Positions 24,128 through 32,199 of a stretch of DNA of 64,000 nt are shown in pieces (within the stretch, counting starts at the first letter, position 1; every line of letters begins with the position of its first letter). The notes under the pieces were generated by a model. It did no database searches, had not been told where the DNA came from, and saw only the letters and a list, made by a program, of their open reading frames with translations. The translations under genes were made by a program, and so were the position numbers. This DNA comes from Streptomyces novaecaesareae (GTDB lineage Bacteria; Actinomycetota; Actinomycetes; Streptomycetales; Streptomycetaceae), in assembly GCF_000716875.1 (NCBI RefSeq), contig NZ_JNWQ01000064.1, positions 7,029 through 71,028 on the forward strand, given 5' to 3'.

Positions 24128-25735
24128 GTGGACCTCGCCACCCTGCGCGACACCGACCTCACCCACCTGTACGCCGCGGCCGACGCCTACGACAGGCTTC
24201 ACGGTTCCTTCGGGCAGCACGCGGAGAAGTGGAGCACCGGTGTCGACGGCCGGATCGCCGCCTCCGGCTGGTCCGGGTCCACCGCTGACGCGGCCCGCCC
24301 GGCCCTGCACCGCACCACGGGCGAACTGAAGGCCGCCCAGAGCGAAGTCGGCCAGATGGGCAGATCCATCCGAACCGGAGCGGACGCGCTGGCCATCGCC
24401 CAGTCCACGCTGCGCAAGGCGCTGGCCGACGTGCAGACCGCCGGGATGTCCGTCGACGACCGTGGCGCCGTCTCCTGGCCCCCGGGGAGCTACGCCGACC
24501 AGCACGATCCGGAGTACGAGAAGGGCTGTGAACGGACCGCCAGGCAGCTGGCCGGCCGCATCGCGACGGCGCTCGCCGAGGCCGACACCGTCGACCAGGC
24601 CCTCGCGGCCCGGCTCCAGCACTACACCGGACGTGCCCAGGACGGCAGTGGCCTCGACCCGACCGCTGCCGTCGGCGACCAGCTCGACACGAGCCTCATC
24701 CCGGACAACCTGCTGCTCGGCTCCGTCCCGAAGCAGGACGCGTCGCCGACCGAGGTCAACGCCTGGTGGAACGGACTCCCCGCCGACAAGCAGCAGTGGC
24801 TGATCAAGGAGCACCCGGATCTGGTCGGCAACCGCGACGGCATCCCCGCGGTCGCCCGGGACCAGGCCAATCGGATCATCCTGCCCAGGCTCATCGCCGA
24901 GTACGAGAAGGGCGGCCACGCGTCCGACCCGAACGAAGCGCTCAAGCTGAACGGGTTCCGGAGCATCGCCCAGCGGCTGCGCGACTCGGCGGGGAAGGAG
25001 CCCCCCGTCCTCCTGCTCGGCGTCGGGGGTGAAGGGCAGGGCCGCGGCATCATCTCCTTCGGCAATCCCGACACCGCGGACGACGTCACCTCGCTGGTCG
25101 GCGGCCTCGGGACGGAACTGCAGCGCATCGGCGGCGGCGACGGCACCCGGGCGAAGGCCGTGTACGACGCGGCCAGACGCGCCGACCCGACGCGGTCGAC
25201 GGCGTCGATCGCCTGGCTGGGCTACGACGCGCCGCTCTCCGCCGCAGGAACCGTCGACCTCAGCCGCGCCCAGGGCGGGGTCGACGCCTACCGCAGGTTC
25301 CTCGAAGGTCAGCGCGCCTCGCACCAGGGGCAGCCGGCCCATGTGACCGCGCAGGGGCACAGCTTCGGTTCGCTTCTGGTCGGCCTCGCGGCGAGGAAGC
25401 CGACCGGGCTGGCGGCCGACGACATCATCCTGGTCGGCAGCCCCGGTACCGACGCGTTCCACGCCTCGGAGTTCTCGGTGGGTGCCGACCACACCTACGT
25501 CGGCGCCGCCGGATGGGACTACGTCTCCCATGCCGGCTGGTACACCAGGGACCCGGCGAGCACCGAGTTCGGTGCCCAGCGCTTCGCCGTGGACGTCGGG
25601 TCCGCGAATGGCACCGCGCACTCGTCCTACTGGGACGACGGGCCCGACGACGACCACACCTCGGTCGACAACATCGGAAGGATCGTCAGCGGCCACGGCA
25701 GCCGGATTACGAAGGCGGCCGGGCGCCGTGACTGA
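24128..25735 (+). CDS. DUF1023 alpha/beta-hydrolase with WXG-like N-terminal helical domain
   Basis: A 535-residue protein. The first ~110 residues are helical with LYAAADAYDRLHGSFGQHAE and an SGWSGSTADAA turn similar to WXG proteins. A linker with DASPTEVNAWWNGLPADKQQ follows. The C-terminal ~230 residues form a DUF1023-type alpha/beta-hydrolase: nucleophile S412 in HVTAQGHSFGSLLVGLA, VGSPGTDAF after it, and a candidate catalytic H498 in NGTAHSSYWDD. The enzyme probably acts as an esterase or lipase on an unknown substrate, possibly after export. The arrangement is repeated at 45.5-47.7 kb. The start at GTG 24128 gives MDLATLRDTDLTHLY. Confidence 0.8.
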   Translation: MDLATLRDTDLTHLYAAADAYDRLHGSFGQHAEKWSTGVDGRIAASGWSGSTADAARPALHRTTGELKAAQSEVGQMGRSIRTGADALAIAQSTLRKALADVQTAGMSVDDRGAVSWPPGSYADQHDPEYEKGCERTARQLAGRIATALAEADTVDQALAARLQHYTGRAQDGSGLDPTAAVGDQLDTSLIPDNLLLGSVPKQDASPTEVNAWWNGLPADKQQWLIKEHPDLVGNRDGIPAVARDQANRIILPRLIAEYEKGGHASDPNEALKLNGFRSIAQRLRDSAGKEPPVLLLGVGGEGQGRGIISFGNPDTADDVTSLVGGLGTELQRIGGGDGTRAKAVYDAARRADPTRSTASIAWLGYDAPLSAAGTVDLSRAQGGVDAYRRFLEGQRASHQGQPAHVTAQGHSFGSLLVGLAARKPTGLAADDIILVGSPGTDAFHASEFSVGADHTYVGAAGWDYVSHAGWYTRDPASTEFGAQRFAVDVGSANGTAHSSYWDDGPDDDHTSVDNIGRIVSGHGSRITKAAGRRD

Positions 25736-25820
25736 CACCGGTCCCGATCAACGCCCGGCCCGTCTCGCGCCCGGGTGGATGTGCGCCCCGGGCCAGCTGC
25801 TCGCGCGGGCCGCCCGATGA
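25728..25820 (+). CDS. Possible 30-residue overlapping reading frame
   Basis: A GTG overlapping the end of the DUF1023 gene opens a 30-codon frame (MTDTGPDQRPARLAPGWMCA...) whose TGA overlaps the next ATG as ATGA. It could merely couple translation of the two flanking genes. Coding status is not shown. Confidence 0.25.
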   Translation: MTDTGPDQRPARLAPGWMCAPGQLLARAAR

Positions 25821-26143
25821 GCGATCGGCGGCAGCCGCAGGGCGGCGGGTGGTGGATGGTGCTCGTCACCGTCTGGTGGGCGGTGATCTGCCTCGTGGCG
25901 GTCGTCTGGATGGTGCTGGCGACGGAGGACCGGCCGCGGAACGGGTTCTACGCGCTGGTGTGGGTGGTGGTGCTGCCCTGGGGCGGGCCGGCGCTGGGAG
26001 CCCGGCTGACCCGGGGGGTGCTGAGGCGGACATTGCTGCGGCCTTCGCACTGGGCGGCACGGGAGGCCCTGATCGCGACCGGCGCGCTGGTGGGGCTGGC
26101 GATCGCGGCGGCCCTTGCCGCCGTAGTGTCCGCCCTTCGCTAG
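25817..26143 (+). CDS. Small two-TM membrane protein
   Basis: A 108-residue membrane protein. After MSDRRQPQGGGWWM, one hydrophobic segment (VLVTVWWAVICLVAVVWMVL) is followed by a second around FYALVWVVVLPWGGPALGA. A C-terminal hydrophobic stretch (ALVGLAIAAALAAVVSAL) may be a third. It sits 81 bp after the DUF1023 gene and probably belongs to that operon, like the membrane protein beside the second DUF1023 gene. Function unknown. Its stop codon overlaps that of the convergent AI-2E gene by CTAG. Confidence 0.65.
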   Translation: MSDRRQPQGGGWWMVLVTVWWAVICLVAVVWMVLATEDRPRNGFYALVWVVVLPWGGPALGARLTRGVLRRTLLRPSHWAAREALIATGALVGLAIAAALAAVVSALR

Positions 26144-27657
26144 TCTGCGGCCGGAGCGGCCGAGGCTGCCGACGTAGCCGAGGCGGGCTGCGCCGCCGCC
26201 GGTCGGCCGGCCGCGGTGCGTTCGGCGGCCTCGCGGGCGGCTTCGAGGGCGGTGAAGACGGCCTGGCCCGCCTCGTTGCGGCGGCGCAGGTGGGTGATCA
26301 CGGTGTTGGTGACGGCGATCAGCGGGACGGCGACGACCGCGCCGCCGATGCCGCCGATGATGCCGCCGGCCGCGACGCCGAGGACCACGCCCAGCGGGTG
26401 CACCCGGACGGCCCGGCCGAGGATCAGCGGCTGCAGGATGTGGCTCTCGACCTGCATCACCGCGACCAGCACCACCAGCACCATCAGCGCCGTCCACGGC
26501 CCCTGGGTGACCAGCGCGATCAGCACCGCGACGGTCCCGGTGACCAGCGCGCCGACCAGCGGGACGAAGGCGCCCAGGAAGATGATCACGGCCAGCGGCA
26601 TCGCCAGCGGCACGCCGAGCAGGTCGATGCCGATCCCGATGCAGACCGCGTCGATGAAGGCCACGCAGACGGTGCCGCGCACGTAGGCGGTGAGCGTGGC
26701 CCAGGCCTTCGGGCCGGCGCCGGCCATCGCGAAGCGGGAGTGCCGGGGCAGCCCGCGCAGCGCCCAGTTCCAGATCCGCTCGCCGTCGTAGAGGAAGAAG
26801 AAGGTGGTGAAGAAGGTCATCAGCACCGCGGTCAGGATCTCGACGGCGATCTGCGCGCCGGTGATCGAGGCCGAGGTGAGCTGGTCGGTGTTGGTGGTGA
26901 TCGCCTTGGTGATCTGGTTGGCGAAGTCGGTGATCTGCTGCTGGGTCAGGTGCAGCGGCCCGGTGACCAGCCAGTCCTTCAGCTGGTTCACACCGGTCTT
27001 GACCTGGTTGGTGACGTCGGTCAGGTTGGTGGTCACCTGCCAGACCACGAACCAGCCGACCAGCCCGATCCCGGCCAGGCCGCTCAGGAACACCCCGCCC
27101 GCCGCCAGCGAGCGCGGCGCCCGGTGCCGGCGCAGCCAGGACACCGAGGGCTCCAGCAGCGCGGTGATCAGCAGCGAGGCCAGCACCGAGAAGGCGACCA
27201 GCCGCAGCATGTCGACCACGTAGAAGAGGACGTAGAGCGCGGCGCCGAGCAGCAGCAGCCGCCAGGTCGACTCGGCGGCCACCCGCAGCCCCCACGGCAC
27301 CGCCTCGGCGGGGGTGGCGGGCCGACCGGGGTGGTAGTCCCGTCCGAGCCCGGCGTGCGCGGCGGGTGCGGCCGGGGTGTGCGCGGCAGACGCGGGGGTC
27401 TCGGCGACCGCGGCGACCGCGGAGCCGGTCGGCACCACCTGCGCCGGAGCCGGATCGGTCCGCGGGACCGGGACCGGGACCGAGCCGGGTGCCTCCGCCA
27501 GTGCCGGCACGTGCCCGTCGGCGTGCAGGGGGACGGCGAGTTCGTGCGGGTCGGCCGCCATCGCGGCGCGCCGGCGCCGTTCGATCACGGCGGCCGCGCT
27601 CGCCACCACGGCCATGCCCTTGGCCACGGCCTTGAAGGCCTTTCCGCCCCGCGCCAT
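26140..27657 (-). CDS. AI-2E/PerM-family transporter
   Basis: A 505-residue membrane protein. The C-terminal two thirds match the AI-2E exporter/PerM family. Hydrophobic helices are present (LLLLGAALYVLFYVVDMLRL; MTFFTTFFFLYDGERIWNWA), together with conserved PLAMPLAVIIFLGAFVPLVG, SHILQPLILGRAVRVHPLGV and GIIGGIGGAVVAVPLIAV. The N-terminal ~140 residues are a poorly conserved Ala/Pro-rich cytoplasmic tail. The ATG at 27657 (MARGGKAFKAVAKGM) has AGCGAGG in front; a longer upstream frame was rejected. Family members export signals or act as sodium/proton antiporters; the substrate here is unknown. Confidence 0.9.
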   Translation of the reverse strand: MARGGKAFKAVAKGMAVVASAAAVIERRRRAAMAADPHELAVPLHADGHVPALAEAPGSVPVPVPRTDPAPAQVVPTGSAVAAVAETPASAAHTPAAPAAHAGLGRDYHPGRPATPAEAVPWGLRVAAESTWRLLLLGAALYVLFYVVDMLRLVAFSVLASLLITALLEPSVSWLRRHRAPRSLAAGGVFLSGLAGIGLVGWFVVWQVTTNLTDVTNQVKTGVNQLKDWLVTGPLHLTQQQITDFANQITKAITTNTDQLTSASITGAQIAVEILTAVLMTFFTTFFFLYDGERIWNWALRGLPRHSRFAMAGAGPKAWATLTAYVRGTVCVAFIDAVCIGIGIDLLGVPLAMPLAVIIFLGAFVPLVGALVTGTVAVLIALVTQGPWTALMVLVVLVAVMQVESHILQPLILGRAVRVHPLGVVLGVAAGGIIGGIGGAVVAVPLIAVTNTVITHLRRRNEAGQAVFTALEAAREAAERTAAGRPAAAQPASATSAASAAPAAD

Positions 27658-28128
27658 CCTCGCTACCACCGCTCCCCGGCCCGACCCGCCGTGCCCGGCG
27701 GTACGCCGCGGGCTCCTGCCGCGGCCGTCAGGGATGACGCTACCCGGCGTCGACGCGGCGAGTCCGGCCGCCGGTGGGTTCGACTCGAACAACCCACCCC
27801 AGTAATTCGGACAAATAGCAATGATCCCGATGGTTTCGGATGTACCTCGCTGGGGAGGACTCGGGACGAGACCCCGGGGACGGCACCGTCGGCCCCAGGG
27901 CCCGACATCCCGACGAGCCATCCTCAGAGCCATCCGCCGGCGGACCGGCCGGTGCGGGAAGCCACCAGGACCCCTTCCTGCGCCCCGCGTCCGCAACCGG
28001 GACCGCACCGCCCGAGAGCGCACTGGTCAGCGCAGCCCGGGCGGCGCGGGCCCACCCTCGCCGAGCGGCACCCCGAGCAGAAGGCCCGACCAGAAGGCCC
28101 GGGAGTCCGGCAGCCCGGGAAGCGCGAA
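27658..28128. other. Intergenic region upstream of the AI-2E gene
   Basis: About 470 bp with no convincing gene. It holds a hairpin at 27773-27798 (arms GGTGGGTT/AACCCACC, with an alternative inner GTTCG/CGAAC pairing) in the AI-2E leader, followed by an AT-rich patch near 27800-27845 that likely carries its promoter. The rest is GC-rich sequence without recognisable structure. Confidence 0.45.
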
Positions 28129-28172
28129 GGCCCCCGGTCACCCGCCCCGAGAGGGGCGAGCGGCCGGGGGCC
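28129..28172 (-). terminator. Terminator of the transglycosylase-like gene
   Basis: Nested inverted repeats: outer GGCCCCCGG/CCGGGGGCC and inner CGCCCC/GGGGCG. They start 34 bp past the stop of the leftward gene. Confidence 0.8.
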
Positions 28173-28206
28173 GTACGCGGAGTGCGCCGCGGAGCGGCAC
28201 CCGCTC

Positions 28207-28938
28207 CTAGTACCAGTTGTGGGCCTGCCAGAACGACCACGCGCCACAGGGGCTGCCGTAGCGGCTGTTCATGTAGTCGAGGCCCCACTTGATCTGGGTG
28301 GAGGGGTTGGTGCGCCAGTCGGCGCCCGCGGAGGCCATCTTGGAGCCCGGCAGGGCCTGGACCAGGCCGTACGCGCCGGAGCTCTTGTTGGTCGCCGTGT
28401 AGTCCCAGCCGCTCTCGCGCTTCACGATCTGGCTGAAGCACTGGAACTGCGCGTCGTTGCCGACGATCTGCCGGGCGATGTCCTGGACGGAGCCGGGGCT
28501 GACCGAGACGGGCGGCGTGCTGCTGTCGACCGCGGTCATCGCCGACCGGGCCTTGGACCGGTTGGCGGCCTCGGTGGCCTTGCGCGCGTCATCGGCGGCC
28601 TTGGCGTCGGCGTCGGCCTTGGCCTGGGCGTCGGCCTTCGCCTGGGCGTCCGCGGCGGCCTTCTGGCGCGCGGCCTCCTCGGCGGCCTTCTGCTCCGCGG
28701 CGGCCTTGGCGGCGGCGTCGGCGGAAGCCTGCTGCGCGGTCGCCTGCTGGCCGATGTTGTCACTGATGGTCTGCGCCTGGGCGCCAGAGGGGACTTCGGC
28801 AAGCAGGGTCGCGCCGGCGACGTCGACCGTCTGCGTCGTCTTGCCCTCGCTGCCCGAGGCCATGCCCACGACGGCACCGACAGCGGTGACGGCGGTGGCG
28901 GAGGCCACAGCGACTCCCCGGACCGAGATCCGAGTCAC
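28207..28938 (-). CDS. Secreted transglycosylase/lysozyme-like protein with coiled-coil
   Basis: A 243-residue secreted protein. An N-terminal signal-like segment (ISVRGVAVASATAVTAVGAV) is followed by a long Ala/Lys/Gln/Asp-rich coiled-coil (ATAQQASADAAAKAAAEQKA onwards, ~60-140). The C-terminal domain has the lysozyme-like pattern FSQIVKRESGWDYTATNKSS, GAYGLVQALPGSKMASAG and QIKWGLDYMNSRYGSPCGAW, with the likely catalytic Glu in KRESGW. Streptomyces encodes several such cell-wall lytic enzymes involved in growth and spore germination. The GTG at 28938 follows GGAAGGA at ideal spacing. I looked for a ydaO-type leader upstream and did not see one. Confidence 0.88.
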   Translation of the reverse strand: MTRISVRGVAVASATAVTAVGAVVGMASGSEGKTTQTVDVAGATLLAEVPSGAQAQTISDNIGQQATAQQASADAAAKAAAEQKAAEEAARQKAAADAQAKADAQAKADADAKAADDARKATEAANRSKARSAMTAVDSSTPPVSVSPGSVQDIARQIVGNDAQFQCFSQIVKRESGWDYTATNKSSGAYGLVQALPGSKMASAGADWRTNPSTQIKWGLDYMNSRYGSPCGAWSFWQAHNWY

Positions 28939-29312
28939 ATGGATTCCTTCCAGCATCGCCCACGCGTGACCGTGCGGGCGCAACATGCCCCTTGGCACGG
29001 ACCTCCGCACGGTGCTCTGGTCACGGGAGGTGCTGGCCCGACGTCCGGCCGAGGTGAGGCGACCGGGCGTTGGAATCGGGCGGCGTACGGCTCATCGGTG
29101 TTCAATTGTGCGTCCACCGACCGGAGTTGGTGGACCTTCCCGGGCCTGACTTCCGGAGTCCGGAAGCCCTGCCGCGCCGTACGCGGGGCCTGACAGAACC
29201 CTCACCATGCCGCACCGGGCACGGTCGACGCAATTCCCATCCGCGTGGCGCATGTCACATTCACCGCACGGGAGTTCCCCGGACAGAAAGCACTCGATGT
29301 GATGAAACGGAT
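28939..29312. other. Long upstream region of the transglycosylase-like gene
   Basis: About 370 bp before the start with no coding signal. Inverted segments such as ACTTCCGGAGTCCGGAAG near 29148-29165 (GACTTCCGGA...TCCGGAAG) could act as an operator or hairpin. No known riboswitch motif was recognised. Confidence 0.4.
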
Positions 29313-29340
29313 GGGGCCCGCTCCGTCAGGAACGGGCCCC
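29313..29340 (-). terminator. Terminator downstream of the PhoH gene
   Basis: GGGGCCCG and CGGGCCCC arms with a 12-nt loop, followed on the transcript side by a T-containing stretch (ATCCGTTTCATC). Confidence 0.75.
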
Positions 29341-29389
29341 CGGTCATGAGTTGACCGTATTGTCCGACTATGCCCCGATCAGGGACGGA

Positions 29390-30721
29390 TCACGGGTGGA
29401 TGTCCTCCAGCATCTCCGTGACCAGCGCCGCGATCGGCGAACGCTCCGAGCGCGTGAGCGTGATGTGGGCGAACAGCGGATGCCCCTTCAACTTCTCCAC
29501 CACCGCCACCACACCGTCGTAGCGGCCCACCCGGAGGTTGTCCCGCTGCGCCACGTCGTGGGTGAGCACCACCCGCGAGCCCTGGCCGATCCTGGAGAGC
29601 ACCGTCAGCAGGACGTTCCGCTCCAGCGACTGCGCCTCGTCCACGATCACGAAGGCGTCGTGCAGCGAGCGCCCCCGGATGTGGGTCAGCGGCAGCACCT
29701 CCAGCATCCCCCGGGAGATGACCTCCTCGATCACGTCCGGCGTGGTGACCGCCGAGAGGGTGTCGAAGACCGCCTGCGCCCAGGGGCCCATCTTCTCCGC
29801 CTCGGAGCCCGGCAGGTAGCCGAGCTCCTGGCCGCCGACCGCGTACAGCGGCCGGAAGACCATCACCTTGCGGTGCTGCCTCCGCTCCAGCACCGCTTCC
29901 AGACCCGCGCACAGCGCCAGCGCCGACTTTCCCGTACCGGCCCGGCCGCCCATCGAGACGATGCCGATGTCCGGGTCGAGCAGCAGGTCCAGCGCCACCC
30001 GCTGCTCGGCGCTGCGCCCGCGCAGCCCGAACGCCTCGCGCTCGCCCCGCACCAGCCGGACCCGCCCGTCGCCGGTGACCCGGCCGAGCGCCCGGCCGCG
30101 CTCCGAGGTGAGCACCAGTCCGGTGTGGACCGGCAGCTCGTCGGCCCCCTCGACCTCCACCGCGGCGTCGTGGCCGGCCGAGAACAGCGCGTCCACCCGG
30201 TCGGCGGGGACGTGCAGCTCGGACATGCCCGTCCACCCGGAGGTGATCGCGAGCTCGGCCCGGTACTCCTCGGCGAGCAGGCCCACCGAGCTGGCCTTGA
30301 TCCGCAGCGGGAGGTCCTTGGACACGACGGTGACGTCGTAGCCCTCGGCCTGCAGGTTGCGGGCGACCGCCAGGATCCGGGTGTCCGCCTCACCGCCGGC
30401 CCGGTAGCCGACCGGCAGTATCGACACGTCGGAGTGGTTGAGCTCGACCCGGATGCTGCCGCCGAGCTCGCCGACCGGGATCGGCTCGTCGAGCCGGCCG
30501 TACCGGATGCGGTAGTCGTCGAGCAGGCGCAGCGCCTGGCGGGCGAAGTAGCCCAGCTCCGGGTGGTGCCGCTTGGCCTCCAGCTCGGTGACGACCACCA
30601 CCGGGAGGACGACCTCGTGCTCCTCGAATCGGGTCATGGCGAGCGGGTCCGCCAGGAGCACGCTGGTGTCGAGAACGTACGTGCGCCGGTCTGGTGTCCG
30701 GCGGCTCTTGGAACTGACCAC
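29390..30721 (-). CDS. PIN domain-PhoH ATPase fusion (PhoH2 type)
   Basis: A 443-residue PhoH2-type protein. The N-terminal PIN nuclease domain starts [20 protein letters not shown] and contains the acidic residues of the family. The C-terminal PhoH ATPase has the P-loop [20 protein letters not shown] and [20 protein letters not shown] (Walker B DEAQ) with [19 protein letters not shown]. PhoH2 proteins combine RNA unwinding and cleavage. The GTG at 30721 has GGAGG five bases upstream. A single hairpin terminates it. Confidence 0.93.
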   Translation of the reverse strand: MVSSKSRRTPDRRTYVLDTSVLLADPLAMTRFEEHEVVLPVVVVTELEAKRHHPELGYFARQALRLLDDYRIRYGRLDEPIPVGELGGSIRVELNHSDVSILPVGYRAGGEADTRILAVARNLQAEGYDVTVVSKDLPLRIKASSVGLLAEEYRAELAITSGWTGMSELHVPADRVDALFSAGHDAAVEVEGADELPVHTGLVLTSERGRALGRVTGDGRVRLVRGEREAFGLRGRSAEQRVALDLLLDPDIGIVSMGGRAGTGKSALALCAGLEAVLERRQHRKVMVFRPLYAVGGQELGYLPGSEAEKMGPWAQAVFDTLSAVTTPDVIEEVISRGMLEVLPLTHIRGRSLHDAFVIVDEAQSLERNVLLTVLSRIGQGSRVVLTHDVAQRDNLRVGRYDGVVAVVEKLKGHPLFAHITLTRSERSPIAALVTEMLEDIHP

Positions 30722-30948
30722 TAGGCCTCCAGAGCGGATGACCCTGCGTCATCCGCGGCAAGCCGGCCCCGCTGCCCCGGTGGCCTCGGAACCGGACTGA
30801 CTGGAGTATTCCCAGGCGGGGGGTGGTGCATTCGCGCCCCCGGAGAACTGACGGATCATTGCCGGTGAACGTTTGGCCTCGTGCGCGCTCCGGGTACGCC
30901 AGCCCTACGGCGGTCACTTCACCGGCCGGCCGGTCCGAAGGCGGGGCC

Positions 30949-31743
30949 CTACAGGCCCAATCGCCGGTTCCGCTGCTCGAACGCGCGCAGGGCGCGCAGG
31001 AAGTCGACCTTGCGGAAGGCCGGCCAGTACGCCTCGCAGAAGTAGAACTCGCTGTGCGCGCTCTGCCAGAGCAGGAAGCCGGACAGCCGCTGCTCGCCCG
31101 AGGTGCGGATGATCAGGTCCGGGTCGGGCTGGTTGCGGGTGTAGAGGTGCTCGGAGATGTGCTCGACGGTGAGGATCTCGGCCAGCTCCTCGATCGAGGT
31201 GCCGCGCCCGGCCTGCTCCTGGAGCAGGGAGCGGACGGCGTCGGCGATCTCGTGCCGACCGCCGTAGCCGACCGCGACGTTGACGGTGATGCCGTCGATG
31301 TCGGCGGTCTCCTCCGCGGCGCGCTTGAGCACGTCGGCGGTGTGCTGCGGGAGCAGGTCCAGCGCGCCGACGGGGTGGACCTTCCAGCGGCGGGCGGCGG
31401 CCAGGCCGGTGACGGCGTCCTCGATGATGCCGAGCAGCGGCACGAGCTCGTCGGCCGGGCGGTCCAGGTTGTCGGTGGAGAGCATCCAGAGGGTGACGAC
31501 CTTGACGTGGGTCTCGTCGCACCAGCCGAGGAACTCGGTGATCTTGTCGGCGCCGCGCTGGTGTCCGTACGCGGTGGAGCCGCCGGCGGCCTTGGCCCAG
31601 CGGCGGTTGCCGTCCAGGATCACGCCGATGTGGTGCGGGGTGCGCGCGAGGTGGACCTCGACCCGGCGGCCGTAGAGCCCGTACATCCCGCCCAGCAGGG
31701 TGCGCAGCCCCGGCGTCCGTTCGGCGACATCGCGCAGACCCAT
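30949..31743 (-). CDS. uppS: cis-Prenyltransferase (isoprenyl/undecaprenyl diphosphate synthase family)
   Basis: A 264-residue cis-prenyltransferase that condenses IPP onto allylic diphosphates for cell-wall lipid carrier synthesis. Motifs are HHIGVILDGNRRWAKAAGGS (catalytic Asp and RRW), AYGHQRGADKI, LWMLSTDNLDRP, the C-terminal NVAVGYGGRHEIADAVR and DLIIRTSGEQRLSGFLLWQS, and AHSEFYFCEAYWPAFRKVDF. The ATG at 31743 follows GGAGGGG; an in-frame upstream extension was rejected. Actinomycetes often carry two such enzymes, so the chain length (short or C55) is not certain. Confidence 0.9.
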   Translation of the reverse strand: MGLRDVAERTPGLRTLLGGMYGLYGRRVEVHLARTPHHIGVILDGNRRWAKAAGGSTAYGHQRGADKITEFLGWCDETHVKVVTLWMLSTDNLDRPADELVPLLGIIEDAVTGLAAARRWKVHPVGALDLLPQHTADVLKRAAEETADIDGITVNVAVGYGGRHEIADAVRSLLQEQAGRGTSIEELAEILTVEHISEHLYTRNQPDPDLIIRTSGEQRLSGFLLWQSAHSEFYFCEAYWPAFRKVDFLRALRAFEQRNRRLGL

Positions 31744-32008
31744 GTTCCGGACCCCTCCGTGCTCGTTCAGCTGGTGCGTCACCGCCCCGGCGCAGCCTAC
31801 TCCGGCGCGCAGGCGCACGGTAAAGCCGCAGGTAGCGGTCTGGTCACGGTCCTGTACGAAGTCTGTCGCGACGGGCGTGTCGGGGGTCTCGGGGCGCCGC
31901 CCGGGGGCGGTTCGGCGGTCGTCCGGGGGTGCCGACGGCGCGGACACGGAACGGTCTCCGAATCCTTAACGGAACCGTAAGCCGTCCGTCCGATGCTTGA
32001 CGGCCAGC
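31744..32008. other. Divergent upstream region of uppS and the chitinase
   Basis: No gene was recognised. The last part is AT-richer (GAATCCTTAACGGAACCG near 31960-31977) and is consistent with a promoter. The chitinase leader continues to 32199. Confidence 0.45.
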
Positions 32009-32024
32009 AATGGTCTAGTCCAGC
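32009..32024 (+). promoter_or_regulatory. DasR-responsive element (dre)-like site upstream of the chitinase
   Basis: AATGGTCTAGTCCAGC matches 13 of 16 positions of the dre consensus ACTGGTCTAGACCAGT recognised by the N-acetylglucosamine regulator DasR. It lies 176 bp before the chitinase start. Control by GlcNAc availability follows from established Streptomyces biology. Confidence 0.75.
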
Positions 32025-32199
32025 TTTTGATCCGGGACGGAACGATCCTCCTCCGGCCCTCCCCCGCCGGCTTTTCACCGACGCAACACCCTCCTCGCCT
32101 CCGGTCGCTCTGAACCCGAAGCCGACGGGAGCCCTCCCCCACACGCGGCCGCCGCGCCCCCCACCGCGGCGGCCGCTCCTCCCCCAGGAGCGTCACCCC

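Noticed and set aside
27773..27798. A tRNA-like T-arm (GGGTTCGACTCGAACAACCC)
   Set aside because: No acceptor stem, anticodon arm or CCA context surrounds it; it is a simple hairpin in a leader.
28939..29390. A ydaO (c-di-AMP) riboswitch upstream of the transglycosylase-like gene
   Set aside because: Streptomyces lytic enzyme genes often have one, but the characteristic conserved segments were not found on reading the leader.
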